From positions 124,001 to 188,000 of the forward strand of contig NZ_QRCU01000059.1 of the NCBI RefSeq assembly GCF_003369445.1: a stretch of DNA of 64,000 nt. The letters are read 5' to 3'. This document shows, piece by piece, positions 51,606-59,072 of this stretch (its first letter is position 1; each line of letters starts with the position of its first letter). The stretch is from Arthrobacter silvisoli. GTDB taxonomy: Bacteria > Actinomycetota > Actinomycetes > Actinomycetales > Micrococcaceae. The notes under the pieces were generated by a model that worked only from the letters and a program-made list of their open reading frames with translations, ran no database searches and was not told where the DNA came from. Position numbers and translations under genes: made by a program.

Positions 51606-51802
51606 GAGAGAAGCCTACGCCTGTCCTTTCGCCGCGGTATCCGGGCCCGCAGGCTTGTTTCCCGGGCGGAGATGGGACATCCGATATTGTCTTGAGATGG
51701 ACGGAACGGCGCACTAAGCTCGCCTCAACATCGTCACCGGAACGTTCGCGCCCGCCTTCCTCGGGATCGGCGGAACGGCGTCCGTCTTGGGAGGGGGCAC
51801 GG

Positions 51803-52531
51803 ATGGAATCCGGCATGGTTCGGCAGGCGCGGTACGGCGCCCAGACCCGGCTCAGGGCCCTGCAGTCGGACATCATGGACCTGATCCTCGAGCGGGAACT
51901 CGAAGCGGGGGACCCGCTGCCCACCGAAAACGAACTCGCTGCGTCCCTCGGGGTGGGTCGCAATACCTTGCGGGAATCGCTCAAGGTGCTGCAGGCGATG
52001 GGTGTGGTGGAGATCCGCCACGGCTTCGGGATGTTTGTGGCCCCCAGCAATTTCGACGCTTTTGCGGACGGGCTGGTGTTCCGCGGCCGCTTGTCCCTGC
52101 GCCAGAACGGCGAGGACGCCCTGCAACTGCTCGGCATCCGGGAAGCACTGGAGACCGGACTCCTGCCGGCTGCGGTCGCCGCGACCACTCCCGGGCAGCT
52201 CGCCCGGCTGGCCGAAGCCGTTGAGCATGTGGAGCAGCTCGCGGAATCGGGCGAACACTCCGCCGCGGCCGACGCCGAATTCCACCGCCGCCTGTTCGAG
52301 CCCCTGGGCAACGATCTGCTGCAGCAGCTGCTCGAGGTCTTCTGGAAGGTCTACCGCAGGATCCAGCTGGAGGCAGGTCCCTCCGCTGACGATGCCGCGG
52401 TGGTTGCGGCGTTGCAGCGGAAGATCTGCGACGCCGTCGCCGCGGGTGACGCTGCCGCTGCCGGCGGTCTGCTCGCGTCCCGTTTCGAGGAGCTCCGGGG
52501 GAGGATCGCGGCGCTGGTGGCCGGCCACTGA
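51803..52531 (+). CDS. FadR-type GntR regulator
   Basis: A 242-residue regulator: winged helix (LILERELEAGDPLPTENELA, LGVGRNTLRESLKVLQAMG) and an FCD-type all-helical effector domain (GIREALETGLLPAAVAATTP, AAADAEFHRRLFEPLGND). The FCD domain usually binds a metal and a carboxylate metabolite. GGAGGG lies 8 nt before ATG 51803. Divergent from the Lpd-family gene. Target unknown. Confidence 0.88.
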   Translation: MESGMVRQARYGAQTRLRALQSDIMDLILERELEAGDPLPTENELAASLGVGRNTLRESLKVLQAMGVVEIRHGFGMFVAPSNFDAFADGLVFRGRLSLRQNGEDALQLLGIREALETGLLPAAVAATTPGQLARLAEAVEHVEQLAESGEHSAAADAEFHRRLFEPLGNDLLQQLLEVFWKVYRRIQLEAGPSADDAAVVAALQRKICDAVAAGDAAAAGGLLASRFEELRGRIAALVAGH

Positions 52532-52699
52532 GGATGCCATTGTGGCGGTAAGGCCCGACGCCGGTGCGGGTGCCGTCCGTGGCGGGCACCTACCGTCGTA
52601 CTACTTACCGGGGTTTGTACAGGATCGCCGCCAGGGCGGCCTGCACTTGGGGAGAGCCCTGATCGCCGCACGGCTCTATGACGAAAAAAGACAACGAAA

Positions 52700-52731
52700 A
52701 AGGCCCGCACCGCCGAAGCGGTACGGGCCTT
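52700..52731 (-). terminator. Terminator of tRNA-Arg(ACG)
   Basis: Hairpin AAGGCCCG / CGGGCCTT plus inner ACCGC/GCGGT arms; on the minus strand TTTTTCGTTG follows, a good U-tract. Confidence 0.88.
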
Positions 52732-52753
52732 GTCTGTGTTGTATCAACAACTG

Positions 52754-52827
<74 letters not shown>

Positions 52828-52959
52828 ATTCAGTGCTTTCAGCACCGTGGTCCGTGGGCTTCGCTTTTTCGCTCGCCCCCCGAACCTCAATAAACTTTAC
52901 GCGAGATCGGCCCATCCGCCAAATCGAGAACGTGTAATCTGGGCAACTATACCGGTCTA

Positions 52960-52975
52960 TGTGACCTTGCTCACT
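52960..52975. promoter_or_regulatory. Crp/GlxR-type box upstream of pckG
   Basis: TGTGA-CCTTGC-TCACT matches the cAMP-receptor family consensus TGTGA-N6-TCACA except for the last base. A TAAAAT -10-like hexamer (52975-52980) directly follows, so the box would overlap the -35 region. In actinobacteria GlxR-type regulators often control gluconeogenic genes. Confidence 0.6.
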
Positions 52976-53047
52976 AAAATCGTCGGTTTTTGGGTCGCAA
53001 TCGTTGATTTTCCGGGCTTTTGCCCCGAAAGGCCCATGAGGTCCCAC

Positions 53048-53093
53048 GTCCTAAGCCGAAATGGTCTACTCCGCGAGACCTAGCATTTAGGAC
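53048..53093 (+). promoter_or_regulatory. Two-tier inverted repeat in pckG leader
   Basis: GTCCTAA (53048-53054) pairs with TTAGGAC (53087-53093), and GGTCT (53063-53067) with AGACC (53076-53080) inside it. It lies in the transcribed leader 31 bp before the ATG. It could be an operator or an RNA fold; no known riboswitch is recognised. The stretch 52532-53123 otherwise holds only the tRNA and promoter. Confidence 0.45.
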
Positions 53094-53123
53094 ACACCAC
53101 TGACCCCGACGAAGGGAACCGCA

Positions 53124-54950
53124 ATGGGCGACCTGGCGCGACTGCCGCTGCTTGAGAAGGCACCCACTACGCACGCACGCCTGCTGGCCTGGGTTGAGGA
53201 AGTTGCAGAACTCACCCAGCCTGACCGCATCCACTGGGTGGACGGCAGCGAGGGCGAATACAAGACCCTGACCGAGGAACTCGTCGCAGCCGGCACACTG
53301 AAGCCGCTGAACCCGGAGACCTTCCCGAACTCCTTCGCGGCGTTCTCCGATCCGGCAGACGTTGCGCGCGTCGAAGAGCAGACCTTCATCTGCTCCGAGA
53401 ACGAGCGCGACGCAGGCTTCACCAACAACTGGATGGCCCCGGCCGAGATGAAGCAGAAGCTGCGCGGGCTGTTTGCCGGCTCCATGCGCGGCCGCACCAT
53501 GTATGTCATCCCCTTCGTCATGGGGCACCTCGACGCCGAGGATCCCAAGTTTGGCGTCGAGATCACCGACTCCGCCTACGTTGTGGCCTCCATGCGCATC
53601 ATGGCCCGCATCGGAACCGACGTGCTTAACCGCATCACCGCGACCGACGCGTTCTTTGTGCCGGCGCTGCACTCCCTGGGCGCTCCGCTGGAGCCCGGCC
53701 AGCAGGACGTTGCCTGGCCGTGCAACCCCGAGAAGTGGATTGTGCACTTCCCTGAAGAGCGGTCCATCTGGTCTTTCGGTTCCGGGTACGGCGGCAACGC
53801 CCTCCTGGGCAAGAAGTGCTACTCGCTGCGCATCGCTTCCGTCATGGCCCGCGATGAGGGCTGGCTGGCCGAGCACATGCTGATCCTCAAGCTCACCTCC
53901 CCGGAGCAGAAGGTCTACCACGTGGCTGCGGCTTTCCCGTCCGCATGCGGCAAGACCAACCTGGCGCTCCTGGACCCCACCATCAAGGGCTGGAAGGCTG
54001 AGACCCTCGGCGACGACATCAACTGGATGCGTTTCGGCAAGGAGGGCGAACTCCGTGCCGTGAACCCCGAGGCCGGCCTGTTCGGCGTCGCTCCCGGCAC
54101 TGGCTGGGGCACCAACCCGAACGCCATGCGTGCCATCGCCAAGGGCAACAACATCTTCACCAACGTCGCGCTGACCGACGACGGCGGTGTCTGGTGGGAA
54201 GGCATGACCGAGGAAACCCCGGCGCACCTCATCGACTGGCAGGGCAACGACTGGACTCCCGAGTCCGGCCGTCCCGCAGCGCACCCGAACTCCCGCTTCT
54301 GCACGCCGATCGACCAGATCGACATGCTCGCCGAGGAGTACTTCGCTCCGGAGGGCGTGAAAGTGGACGCAATCCTGTTCGGTGGCCGCCGCAAGACGAC
54401 CATCCCGCTGGTCACTGAGGCCCGCAACTGGACCAACGGCATCTTCATGGGGTCCACGCTGTCCTCCGAAACCACGGCCGCTGCCGCGGGTGCCGTCGGC
54501 GTCGTCCGCCGCGACCCCATGGCCATGCTGCCGTTCATCGGCTACGACGCAGGCGACTACCTGAACCACTGGGTGAACCTGTCCGCCAAGGCCAACCCGG
54601 AGAAGCTGCCGAAGATCTTCCTGGTCAACTGGTTCCGCCGCACCGCCGACGGCGGCTTCGCCTGGCCCGGTTTCGGTGACAACTCCCGCGTCCTCAAGTG
54701 GGCCATCGAGCGCATCGAAGGCAAGGCCGACGCCGTCGAGACCCCTATCGGTTTCGTGCCGACCGGCGAGTCGATCGACCTCGAAGGCCTGGACATGACT
54801 CCGGCCGAGGTCGAAGCGGCCGTCCGTGTGGACGCCGCCGAATGGGAAACCGAACTGGCCTCCATTGAGGAGTGGTTCGCGAAGTTCGGCGAGTCCCTCC
54901 CTGCGGCCCTGCAGGCCGAGCTGGACGGGCTGAAGAGCCGGTTGGCCTAG
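53124..54950 (+). CDS. pckG: GTP-dependent phosphoenolpyruvate carboxykinase
   Basis: A 608-residue GTP-type PEPCK, converting oxaloacetate plus GTP to PEP in gluconeogenesis and anaplerosis. The kinase P-loop [11 protein letters not shown] (Cys near 275 in the loop is diagnostic of the GTP enzyme), Mn-site region and the NNNIFTNV-like [15 protein letters not shown] are intact, and length matches the family. GGGAA precedes the ATG. The upstream region carries a Crp/GlxR-type box and a two-tier hairpin. It converges on hmp. Confidence 0.97.
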   Translation: MGDLARLPLLEKAPTTHARLLAWVEEVAELTQPDRIHWVDGSEGEYKTLTEELVAAGTLKPLNPETFPNSFAAFSDPADVARVEEQTFICSENERDAGFTNNWMAPAEMKQKLRGLFAGSMRGRTMYVIPFVMGHLDAEDPKFGVEITDSAYVVASMRIMARIGTDVLNRITATDAFFVPALHSLGAPLEPGQQDVAWPCNPEKWIVHFPEERSIWSFGSGYGGNALLGKKCYSLRIASVMARDEGWLAEHMLILKLTSPEQKVYHVAAAFPSACGKTNLALLDPTIKGWKAETLGDDINWMRFGKEGELRAVNPEAGLFGVAPGTGWGTNPNAMRAIAKGNNIFTNVALTDDGGVWWEGMTEETPAHLIDWQGNDWTPESGRPAAHPNSRFCTPIDQIDMLAEEYFAPEGVKVDAILFGGRRKTTIPLVTEARNWTNGIFMGSTLSSETTAAAAGAVGVVRRDPMAMLPFIGYDAGDYLNHWVNLSAKANPEKLPKIFLVNWFRRTADGGFAWPGFGDNSRVLKWAIERIEGKADAVETPIGFVPTGESIDLEGLDMTPAEVEAAVRVDAAEWETELASIEEWFAKFGESLPAALQAELDGLKSRLA

Positions 54951-54960
54951 TCCCCGCTGC

Positions 54961-54990
54961 GGCCCCAATCTCGCAAGCTCGATTGGGGCC
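54961..54990 (+). terminator. Terminator after pckG
   Basis: GGCCCCAATC (54961-54970) and GATTGGGGCC (54981-54990) pair perfectly with a 10-nt loop, 10 bp after the stop. Confidence 0.8.
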
Positions 54991-55047
54991 CCTCGGCAGC
55001 GTGGGCCCACCTGGCCTAGACCACTCAGGGACAATGGCGTCCCTGAG

Positions 55048-55099
55048 ACGACGGCGGTCCGTCACCTTTTATACGGGAAAGGTGACGGACCGCCGTCGT
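55048..55099. terminator. 22-bp perfect hairpin between convergent pckG and hmp
   Basis: A 22-nt arm (55048-55069, beginning ACGACGGCGGTCC) is exactly mirrored at 55078-55099 around an 8-nt loop. It separates two convergent genes and probably ends transcription from both sides. Confidence 0.82.
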
Positions 55100-55111
55100 G
55101 CGTTAAGGGCT

Positions 55112-56269
55112 CTAGCTCGCGAGCCAGACGTCCGGGCCGAACACTTCGTAGTGGATGCGGGTGGCCGGGATGCCCGCTTCGATGGCTTCGTCGCGGATCT
55201 TCTTCATGAAGGGCAGCGGGCCGCAGAGGTAGAGCGAGGCGTCCGCGGGAAGGTCGACCTCCCGCAGCGACATGAACCCTTCTTTGGCGCCGGGCTGGGG
55301 CGTCTCAAGCCACAGCAGGAGATCGGCGTCGATCTTCGCGGCGTCCGCAGTCATCTGCCCGCTCAGTGCCCAGCTGTCCATGGACCGTTCCGCGTGCAGC
55401 ACCAGGACATCGCGCTCTGTACCGGCGTCTGCGAGGGAGCGCAGGATCGACGCCGTGGGGGTGCAGCCGATGCCGGCGGATGCCAGGACTACCGGTCCGT
55501 GGCCGTCCTTGAGCGTGATTTCGCCGTAGGGGTTGGAGATCTCCAGGATGTCGCCGGGTTCGACGTCGGCGTGCAGGGCGGAGGACACCTCTCCGTCGTC
55601 GTTGAGCTTGGTGGTAAAGCTCCGGCTGGTGCCGGCGTCACCGGACAGGGAGTACTGCCGGACCTGGCGGAGGCCGTCCGCCACCCGGACCTTGACGCTG
55701 ATGTACTGGCCGGGTTTGGCTGCCGTGACGGGCGTGTCATCCGCGGGCTCCAGGGTGAAAGTCATGGAGGCCTTGCCTGCTGCCTCTTTGGCAATCACCC
55801 GCCACGGCATCCACATCCTGGTGTTCGCCTGTGCTGCGTAGAGGTCCTTTTCCAGTTTGATGAGCGCATCGGCCATGAGCCAGTAGACCTCGGTCCAGGC
55901 TTCCGCGATTTCCGGGGTGATGACGTCGGCCAGGTCCGCGGCGATGGCTGCGAAGAGGTGCTCGTACACCACGCCGTACTGCTCTTCCTTGATTCCCAGG
56001 GACGCGTGCTTGTGGGCAATCCGGGACAGGACCTTTTCCGGAAGGGTGCCCGGGTTGTTGACCAGGTGGGTGGCGAAGGCCGCAATACTTCCGGCCAGGG
56101 CCTGCTGCTGTTCGCCGGAGCGCTGGTTGGAGCGGCTGAAGAGTCCGTCCAGCAGTTCCGGGTGTGCCGCGAAAAGGCGCTTGTAGAAGTCGGCGGTGAT
56201 TTCGCTGATCCTCGATCCGACAAGGGGGAGAGTGGCTTGGATGACAGGACGCGACTTCTCGGAAAGCAT
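55112..56269 (-). CDS. hmp: Flavohemoglobin (nitric oxide dioxygenase)
   Basis: A 385-residue flavohemoglobin: N-terminal globin domain (about 1-140) with proximal His in RIAHKHASLGI, FAD-binding domain with RQYSLS, and C-terminal NAD-binding domain with GIGCTPTASIL and VLHAERS. It converts NO and O2 to nitrate. ATG 56269 with AGGAG close upstream is chosen. The nsrR gene lies upstream on the same strand with an inverted repeat between, so it is NO-inducible. Confidence 0.95.
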   Translation of the reverse strand: MLSEKSRPVIQATLPLVGSRISEITADFYKRLFAAHPELLDGLFSRSNQRSGEQQQALAGSIAAFATHLVNNPGTLPEKVLSRIAHKHASLGIKEEQYGVVYEHLFAAIAADLADVITPEIAEAWTEVYWLMADALIKLEKDLYAAQANTRMWMPWRVIAKEAAGKASMTFTLEPADDTPVTAAKPGQYISVKVRVADGLRQVRQYSLSGDAGTSRSFTTKLNDDGEVSSALHADVEPGDILEISNPYGEITLKDGHGPVVLASAGIGCTPTASILRSLADAGTERDVLVLHAERSMDSWALSGQMTADAAKIDADLLLWLETPQPGAKEGFMSLREVDLPADASLYLCGPLPFMKKIRDEAIEAGIPATRIHYEVFGPDVWLAS

Positions 56270-56316
56270 TGGTTCTCCTGCGGGTAGGGCCGGGCAGTTC
56301 ACCCGGGCGATCAATA

Positions 56317-56335
56317 TTCGTATTTGAAATACGAG
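56317..56335. promoter_or_regulatory. Inverted repeat, probable NsrR operator
   Basis: TTCGTATTT (56317-56325) and AAATACGAG (56327-56335) form a near-perfect inverted repeat around a G, about 50 bp upstream of hmp. It is AT-rich and of NsrR size. A TTGAGC -35-like hexamer (minus strand, at 56343-56348) places it over the -10. Confidence 0.65.
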
Positions 56336-56414
56336 TATTTGTGCTCAATTTCTACCCCTTGTAGAAAAGAAGTGCAAATCGACCCTTCTGCGCGCCTGGG
56401 ACGCGTAACAGCGC

Positions 56415-56885
56415 TCAGCGCCGGGCTGCCGGCTCCTGGAATTCCGGCCGCAGGCCGATGCTCCCGAAGACGGGTGCCATCTGGCGGGCATGGGGGAGGG
56501 AGGAAATCACCACGGGGTCGAGTTCGCGGTAGAAAGCTTCACGGGCGCGCCCCATGGCGTGCCGGAGTGCGCATTCGGTGATGAGCGGGCAGTCGCCGTT
56601 GCTTGACTGGCATTCGGCCGGGTCCTGCCTGCTGTCGAGCTGGCGCAGCACTTGACCCACCGTCGCGCGCCGTCCGGCAGTGGTCAGCTGCGATCCGCCG
56701 TTCCTGCCCCGTTCGACTGCGATCAACCCGAGTTCGCGCAGCTTGGCCAAGGCCTTGCTTACGTGGTTGTAGGGGGTCCCCACGGCGTCCGCCACCGCTT
56801 GAGTGGTTAAAAGCGCGCCCTCCGGAACCGCCGCCAGCACCATGACGGCGCGCAGGCTCACATCGGCGAACGCGTTGATTTTCAT
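56415..56885 (-). CDS. nsrR: NsrR-type Rrf2 nitric-oxide sensor
   Basis: A 156-residue Rrf2 regulator. The winged helix (LTTQAVADAVGTPYNHVSKA) is followed by the three-Cys iron-sulfur cluster motif CQSSNGDCPLITEC, as in NsrR. NO destroys the cluster and relieves repression. The gene lies 145 bp upstream of hmp on the same strand. Its own -10 could not be placed. Confidence 0.9.
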   Translation of the reverse strand: MKINAFADVSLRAVMVLAAVPEGALLTTQAVADAVGTPYNHVSKALAKLRELGLIAVERGRNGGSQLTTAGRRATVGQVLRQLDSRQDPAECQSSNGDCPLITECALRHAMGRAREAFYRELDPVVISSLPHARQMAPVFGSIGLRPEFQEPAARR

Positions 56886-56960
56886 GTACTCAGCTTAAGC
56901 AGAGCTTCGCATTGATGCCGATTCGCGTGCCTGGAGCTGCTCATGCAGGGCTGGCCGAAG

Positions 56961-57503
56961 CTAGTCCGACCAGACCGTGGGCTCGTGACCGTCCGCCTCG
57001 AGCGGGCGGAAGCTGAAGCCTTCCGTCGTGACGTCGTAGGGCACGACGGCGGCCATCAGGCCGCCGCTGCGGTGCTCGGCCGCGGCGTGTATCCCGTCCG
57101 TGCCGTGCTCGGGCAGGGTGACGTCGCTGGCGAACGCCACGGCTCTGTACCCCTCGCGGCCTTGGCGGAGGAGTCCGATGACATCGGTGAGCATCGTCCC
57201 GGCGTCGATGTTCCCATCCGCATCCAGCTCACCAGGCGAGATCATCACGAGCCGCAGTTCGCCGTCGTCGGCCAGGGTGACGCCAAACGGCAGGAAGCCG
57301 CCGTTCTGCTCCATGTGCTCCTGCGCCGTGCCAAGGGCGGCGCCCAGGACCTCGCGCAGTTCGCGCGAGATGGTTTCCTGGGCGGATTCCTGCACGGCGC
57401 CTTCTTCCTGCACGGCGCCTTCTTCCTGCACGGCGTCTTCCGGCGTTCCGGAAGCGGGCGTTCCGGACGCCTGCGGGCCGCCCGGCGGGATGTTTTCAAC
57501 CAT
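56961..57503 (-). CDS. Hypothetical protein with VQEEGA repeat, in operon with manB
   Basis: A 180-residue protein. The first 45 residues are low-complexity and contain three 6-residue repeats (AVQEEG, AVQEEG, AVQESA). Residues 50-180 form an alpha/beta domain (REVLGAALGTAQEHM, FLPFGVTLADDGELRLVMIS, VAFASDVTL). It starts 12 bp after the manB stop, so the two are likely co-transcribed. I do not recognise a family; the C-terminal domain resembles small conserved proteins of actinobacteria. Confidence 0.6.
   Translation of the reverse strand: MVENIPPGGPQASGTPASGTPEDAVQEEGAVQEEGAVQESAQETISRELREVLGAALGTAQEHMEQNGGFLPFGVTLADDGELRLVMISPGELDADGNIDAGTMLTDVIGLLRQGREGYRAVAFASDVTLPEHGTDGIHAAAEHRSGGLMAAVVPYDVTTEGFSFRPLEADGHEPTVWSD
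57388..57441 (-). repeat. Three-copy 18-bp in-frame repeat
   Basis: TTCCTGCACGGCGCCTTC (plus strand) occurs twice exactly and once with one change (GTC for GCC), encoding the VQEEGA repeat of the hypothetical protein. Confidence 0.85.
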
Positions 57504-57515
57504 TCTGCTGCTTCC

Positions 57516-58934
57516 TTAACCGCGGACGATTGCCAAGACGCGGTCGCGGACCGCGCTCATGGTTTCGGCGTCCTTGGCCTCGGCGTTCAGGCGGAGGAAG
57601 GGTTCGGTGTTGGACGGGCGCAGGTTGAACCACCAGCTGCCGTCCTTCGCGCTGAAGGTGCTGCCGTCCAGGTGGTCGATATCGATGTCTTCGCCTTCGA
57701 AGTCGGCACGGACGCGTTCGATCGCGGCGGCCTTGTCCTCGATTTCGGAGTTGATCTCGCCGGAAGAGACGTACGGTTCGTACTGGCGGCCGAGCTCGGA
57801 CAGCGGCCCGTCCTGTTCGCCGAGGGCAGCGAGCACGTGCATGGCGGCGAGCATGCCGGTGTCCGCGTTCCAGAAATCCCGGAAGTAGAAGTGCGCGGAG
57901 TGTTCGCCGCCGAAGACGGCGCCTTCTTCGGCCATGACGGCCTTGATGAAGGAGTGGCCCACGCGGGTGCGGACGGGGCGGCCGCCGTCTTCTTCGATCA
58001 GCTCCGGAACGGCCTTGGAGGTCAGCAGGTTGTGGATGATGACCGGGACCTCCTCACCCGCGGCTCTTGCCCGCGCGATTTCGCGGCGGGCCACCATGCC
58101 GGTGATGGCCGACGGCGACACGGGCTCGCCCTTTTCGTCCACCACGAAGCAGCGGTCGGCGTCGCCGTCGAACGCCAAACCGATGTCCGCGCCATGCTTG
58201 ACGACTGCGGCCTGGAGATCGCGGAGGTTCTCCGGCTCCAGCGGGTTGGCCGGGTGGTTCGGGAAGGAGCCGTCCAACTCGAAGTACAGCGGGACGATCT
58301 CGAAGGGCAACGCAGGGAGCAGGGCGTCGCCGAGCACCGCGGGCGTGGTCAGGCCCGCCATGCCGTTGCCGGCGTCGACGACCACCTTCAGCGGACGGGA
58401 ACCGCTGAGGTCCACCAGCTTGCGCAGGTAGGCAGAGTAGTCCTTCAGCACATCGCGGACAGCGATGGTCCCCACGGCTTCCGCCTCCGGGATCGCGCCT
58501 TCGTTCAGGTACTGCTCGGCGAGGGCCTGGATTTCCTTCAGTCCGGTTTCGGAGGAGATCGGTTGGGCGCCGGCCTTGGCCATCTTGATGCCGTTGTACT
58601 GCGCCGGGTTGTGGCTTGCGGTGAAGGTGGCACCGGCGGCGTTCAGCGCCCCGCAGGCATAGTAGAGCTCATCGGTGGAGATGAGGTCGAGGAGCTGGAC
58701 GTTGGCACCGCGGCGGGACGCGCCATCGGCGAATGCCTTGATGAACTCCAGCGAGGACGGCCGCATGTCACCGCCGACCAGGACAGTCTGGCCCGCAAGG
58801 CCAAGGGTGTCGACAAAAGCAGCGCCCACAGCCGTCACGATTTCCGCGCTGATGGTTTCGCCGACGATGCCCCGCACGTCGTAGGCCTTGAAGGAAGCCG
58901 AGAGGTCGAAAGTGTTGTTCTGCTCGCTAGTCAC
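57516..58934 (-). CDS. manB: Phosphomannomutase/phosphoglucomutase
   Basis: A 472-residue alpha-D-phosphohexomutase. The phospho-Ser motif TASHNPAQYNG (Ser107), the Mg loop FDGDADRC, the sugar loop GGEHSAHF and the C-terminal phosphate loop RPSNTEPFLRL are intact. It provides mannose-1-phosphate for GDP-mannose and envelope glycans. GTG 58934 has AGGA upstream, and a TAGGAT -10 also ends 7 nt before it. The frame is open upstream but that region is the divergent promoter with recQ. Confidence 0.93.
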   Translation of the reverse strand: MTSEQNNTFDLSASFKAYDVRGIVGETISAEIVTAVGAAFVDTLGLAGQTVLVGGDMRPSSLEFIKAFADGASRRGANVQLLDLISTDELYYACGALNAAGATFTASHNPAQYNGIKMAKAGAQPISSETGLKEIQALAEQYLNEGAIPEAEAVGTIAVRDVLKDYSAYLRKLVDLSGSRPLKVVVDAGNGMAGLTTPAVLGDALLPALPFEIVPLYFELDGSFPNHPANPLEPENLRDLQAAVVKHGADIGLAFDGDADRCFVVDEKGEPVSPSAITGMVARREIARARAAGEEVPVIIHNLLTSKAVPELIEEDGGRPVRTRVGHSFIKAVMAEEGAVFGGEHSAHFYFRDFWNADTGMLAAMHVLAALGEQDGPLSELGRQYEPYVSSGEINSEIEDKAAAIERVRADFEGEDIDIDHLDGSTFSAKDGSWWFNLRPSNTEPFLRLNAEAKDAETMSAVRDRVLAIVRG

Positions 58935-58982
58935 GGGCTCAATCCTACTGTGGCGTCGGTCCGGTACACCCACACGGACCAC

Positions 58983-59024
58983 GTATGTGGACAGACTTCA
59001 CAAGTTTCCCGGTTGTCCACATAC
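58983..59024. promoter_or_regulatory. Two inverted DnaA-box-like sites upstream of recQ-like gene
   Basis: TTGTCCACA (59013-59021) equals the actinobacterial DnaA-box consensus. Its inverted partner TGTGGACAG (58987-58995) differs by one base. The whole is an 11-bp inverted repeat (58983-58993 and 59014-59024) with a 20-bp spacer in the divergent manB/recQ region. Confidence 0.6.
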
Positions 59025-59072
59025 CGAAGGTCCCGGCTGCCGGCTGTCGGACCCGGCTGAAATACTGGAGCC

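Noticed and set aside
57516..58982. Longer manB start at 58982
   Set aside because: The upstream stretch is the divergent promoter with recQ and gives an Arg-rich N-terminus foreign to the family.
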